DNA of 64,000 bases from Marihabitans asiaticum. Its GTDB lineage: Bacteria; Actinomycetota; Actinomycetes; Actinomycetales; Dermatophilaceae. This document shows, piece after piece, positions 62,421 to 64,000 of the stretch (position 1 is the first letter of the stretch; each line of letters opens with the position of its first letter). The notes under the pieces are model-generated. The model had not been told where the DNA came from, searched no databases, and saw nothing but the letters and a program-made list of their open reading frames with translations. Both the position numbers and the translations under genes were made by a program. Where the stretch lies: contig NZ_VIUW01000003.1 in NCBI RefSeq assembly GCF_007828725.1, positions 557,212 to 621,211 on the forward strand, read 5' to 3'.

Positions 62421-63608
62421 GTGCGTCTCGACATCCTGACCAAGGAGTACCCGCCGGCGATCTACGGAGGGGCGGGGGTGCACGTCGCGGAGCTGACGAG
62501 GGCGTTGCGTAGCCGCGGCGACCTCGACGTGCGGGTGCGCTGCTTCGGCGAGGAGAGGGGCGAAGGGGGGACCACGGGATACCCCGATCTCGTCGAGCTG
62601 GGAGGGGCCAACGCCGCGCTGCGGACGATGGGCGTGGACCTGGCGATGGCGCAGGACTGCGCCGGCGCCGACCTCGTGCACTCGCACACCTGGTACGCCA
62701 ACCTCGGCGGGCACGTCGCCTCGCTGCTGCACGGCATCCCGCACGTCGTGAGCGCTCACAGCCTCGAGCCGCTGCGGCCGTGGAAGGCCGAGCAGCTCGG
62801 CGGAGGGTACGCCCTGTCCTCCTGGATCGAGGAGAGCGCCTACCGCTCTGCGGCCGCGATCATCGCGGTGAGCGCGGGCATGCGCGCCGACATCCTGCGC
62901 TCCTACCCCGGCATCGACCCCGACCGGGTCCACGTCGTGCACAACGGCATCGACGCCGAGCTGTGGCAGCCCGCCCGCGAGGACGAGGCGGTGCGCCGCC
63001 ACGGCGTCGACCCCGGCCGGCCCAGCGTGGTCTTCGTCGGCCGGATCACCCGGCAGAAGGGCCTGCCCCTGCTCCTGCGAGCCGCGGCCGAGCTCCCGCC
63101 GGAGGTCCAGCTCGTGCTCTGCGCCGGGGCGCCGGACACCCCCGAGATCCAGGCCGAGGTCGAGGAGCTCATCGCGGGGCTGCGCCAGGAGCGCGACGGC
63201 GTGGTCTGGATCGCCGAGATGCTGCCGCGCGCTGAGGTCATCGCGCTGCTCAGCGCCGGCACGGTCTTCGTCTGCCCGTCGGTCTACGAGCCCCTCGGCA
63301 TCGTCAACCTCGAGGCGATGGCGTGCGGCCTGCCGGTCGTGGGCACCGCGACCGGGGGGATCCCGGAGGTGGTCGCGGACGGCGAGACCGGCTGGCTCGT
63401 CCCCATCGACCAGGTGAGCGACGGCACGGGCGCGCCGACCGACCCCGAGAGGTTCGTCAGCGACCTCGCCGCCGCCCTGACCGAGGCCGTCTCAGACGAG
63501 GACCGCGCCAGGGCGATGGGTGCCGCCGGACGCGAGCGGGCGGTGCGCGAGTTCTCCTGGGAGAGCATCGCCGAGCGCACCCTCGAGGTGTACCGCTCGG
63601 TGCTCTGA
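62421..63608 (+). CDS. glgA: GT4-family glycogen synthase / alpha-maltose-1-phosphate synthase
   Basis: The 395-residue protein uses ADP-glucose. It has [54 protein letters not shown] and the EX7E region [19 protein letters not shown] of GT4 enzymes. Actinobacterial proteins of this kind (mycobacterial GlgM) make maltose-1-phosphate rather than extend glycogen directly, so the product is open. The GTG at 62421 is favoured by the -10 box 7 nt upstream; a GTG 9 bases earlier exists. Confidence 0.93.
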   Translation: MRLDILTKEYPPAIYGGAGVHVAELTRALRSRGDLDVRVRCFGEERGEGGTTGYPDLVELGGANAALRTMGVDLAMAQDCAGADLVHSHTWYANLGGHVASLLHGIPHVVSAHSLEPLRPWKAEQLGGGYALSSWIEESAYRSAAAIIAVSAGMRADILRSYPGIDPDRVHVVHNGIDAELWQPAREDEAVRRHGVDPGRPSVVFVGRITRQKGLPLLLRAAAELPPEVQLVLCAGAPDTPEIQAEVEELIAGLRQERDGVVWIAEMLPRAEVIALLSAGTVFVCPSVYEPLGIVNLEAMACGLPVVGTATGGIPEVVADGETGWLVPIDQVSDGTGAPTDPERFVSDLAAALTEAVSDEDRARAMGAAGRERAVREFSWESIAERTLEVYRSVL

Positions 63609-63627
63609 CCCCTTCGCCCCCTCCACA

Positions 63628-63705
63628 AAACCCAGCCGGCTGGGTTTCGTGGACCTGGCTGGCTTTCGAGACCCAGCCAGCTCATCAAGACCCAGCCGGC
63701 TGGGT
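63628..63705. terminator. Palindromic repeat cassette between convergent genes
   Basis: AAACCCAGCCGGCTGGGTTT (63628-63647) is a 20-bp perfect palindrome. ACCCAGCCGGCTGGGT (63690-63705) repeats its core, and both are followed by TTTCGTG-type tails. Between them CTGGCTGG (63655-63662) pairs with CCAGCCAG (63673-63680). The four related units can form several hairpins in either direction, so this is probably a bidirectional terminator for glgA and the facing gene; it may also be a dispersed repeat. Confidence 0.75.
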
Positions 63706-63712
63706 TTCGTGC

Positions 63713-64000
63713 CTAGCGGGCCGGGACCCAGCCGGCGACCGCCGCGCAGGCGGCGTTCGTCGCGTCGACGAGGTGGGCATCCGCCCCCTTCGCCAGCGCG
63801 CGCAACGCCTGCTCCCGGTCTGCCGCGGTACGAGCGGTCACCGCCCCGGAGTGCTCCAACCCGATCCGAGCGGCTGCGGACGCCGTCCCCGCGAGCGTGA
63901 TCACCCGGTAGGCGCGCTCCGGCAGCCGGTCCGGGAGCCCCCAGGCGCCGCCGAGCCGTTGCTCGGCGATCTCTCGTCCGAGCGAGTCGACGAAGGGGTG
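63713..64000 (-). CDS. C-terminal part of an unrecognised protein (5' end outside window)
   Basis: The frame is open from the right edge through 95 codons to TAG at 63713. The visible part is Ala/Arg-rich and helical in look (GREIAEQRLGGAWGLPDRL, TASAAARIGLEHSG, LRALAKGADAHLVDATNAACAAVAGW). It has one Cys and no motif I recognise. A GTG at 63904 lies within the frame, but the open stretch upstream of it argues that the gene starts beyond the window. It faces glgA. Confidence 0.6.
   Translation of the reverse strand, partial: HPFVDSLGREIAEQRLGGAWGLPDRLPERAYRVITLAGTASAAARIGLEHSGAVTARTAADREQALRALAKGADAHLVDATNAACAAVAGWVPAR

Overview
The window is about 70% G+C by eye, has very short intergenic gaps and many 1-14 bp start/stop overlaps, and carries actinobacterial marker genes: rbpA, whiA, opcA, a coaE-grpB fusion, InhA-type fabI, sufR and acVLRF1. 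I infer a chromosomal segment of a Micrococcales-type actinobacterium, possibly Intrasporangiaceae-like; the family is a weak guess. I see no rRNA or tRNA gene, CRISPR array, insertion sequence, prophage or replication origin. No stretch longer than 300 bases lacks a gene.

Layout. 1-6.0 kb: a methyltransferase cut by the left edge, rpsA with a strong terminator, coaE-grpB, a small unknown gene and uvrB. 6.1-10.6 kb: a manganese-type yybP-ykoY riboswitch and its terC-family gene, then a leftward operon (GH15 glucanohydrolase, metallo-beta-lactamase fold hydrolase, EamA exporter). 10.6-13.8 kb: uvrA. 13.8-19.4 kb: leftward livJHMGF branched-chain amino acid ABC operon. 19.6-25.0 kb: Rieske lipoprotein, then uvrC-rapZ-yvcK-whiA. 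25.1-28.9 kb: gap-pgk-tpiA, secG, rbpA. 28.9-37.3 kb: leftward tkt-tal-pgi-zwf-opcA-pgl (pentose phosphate pathway). 37.4-40.8 kb: ctaB and ctaA (heme O/A synthesis) and a two-gene ABC exporter. 40.9-48.1 kb: sufR-B-D-ferredoxin-C-S-U-T plus a ribosome-rescue hydrolase. 48.1-50.8 kb: a membrane-anchored zinc protease and an ABC-F ATPase. 50.9-55.4 kb: assimilatory sulfite reduction and siroheme synthesis. 55.6-60.4 kb: an ABC exporter, SURF1, two small genes, fabG-fabI. 60.4-63.6 kb: serB-glgC divergent from glgA, a palindromic intergenic cassette, and the end of an unknown gene.

How the parts fit. All three nucleotide-excision genes lie within 22 kb. Each has a TANNNT -10 box 6-7 nt before its start codon, so each is probably transcribed leaderless. 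uvrB (perfect), coaE (near-perfect) and uvrA (partial) also carry the motif bound by the DNA-damage activator PafBC in mycobacteria. The suf, sulfite-reductase and siroheme genes form a sulfur/iron block, with candidate operators at sufR and sir. Lower glycolysis and the pentose phosphate operon lie close together.

The most unexplained signal is the word CGAAGGGG(G). I count about 55 copies on both strands, where base composition predicts roughly five. It occurs in all reading frames, in gaps and in hairpins, so it looks selected at the DNA level.
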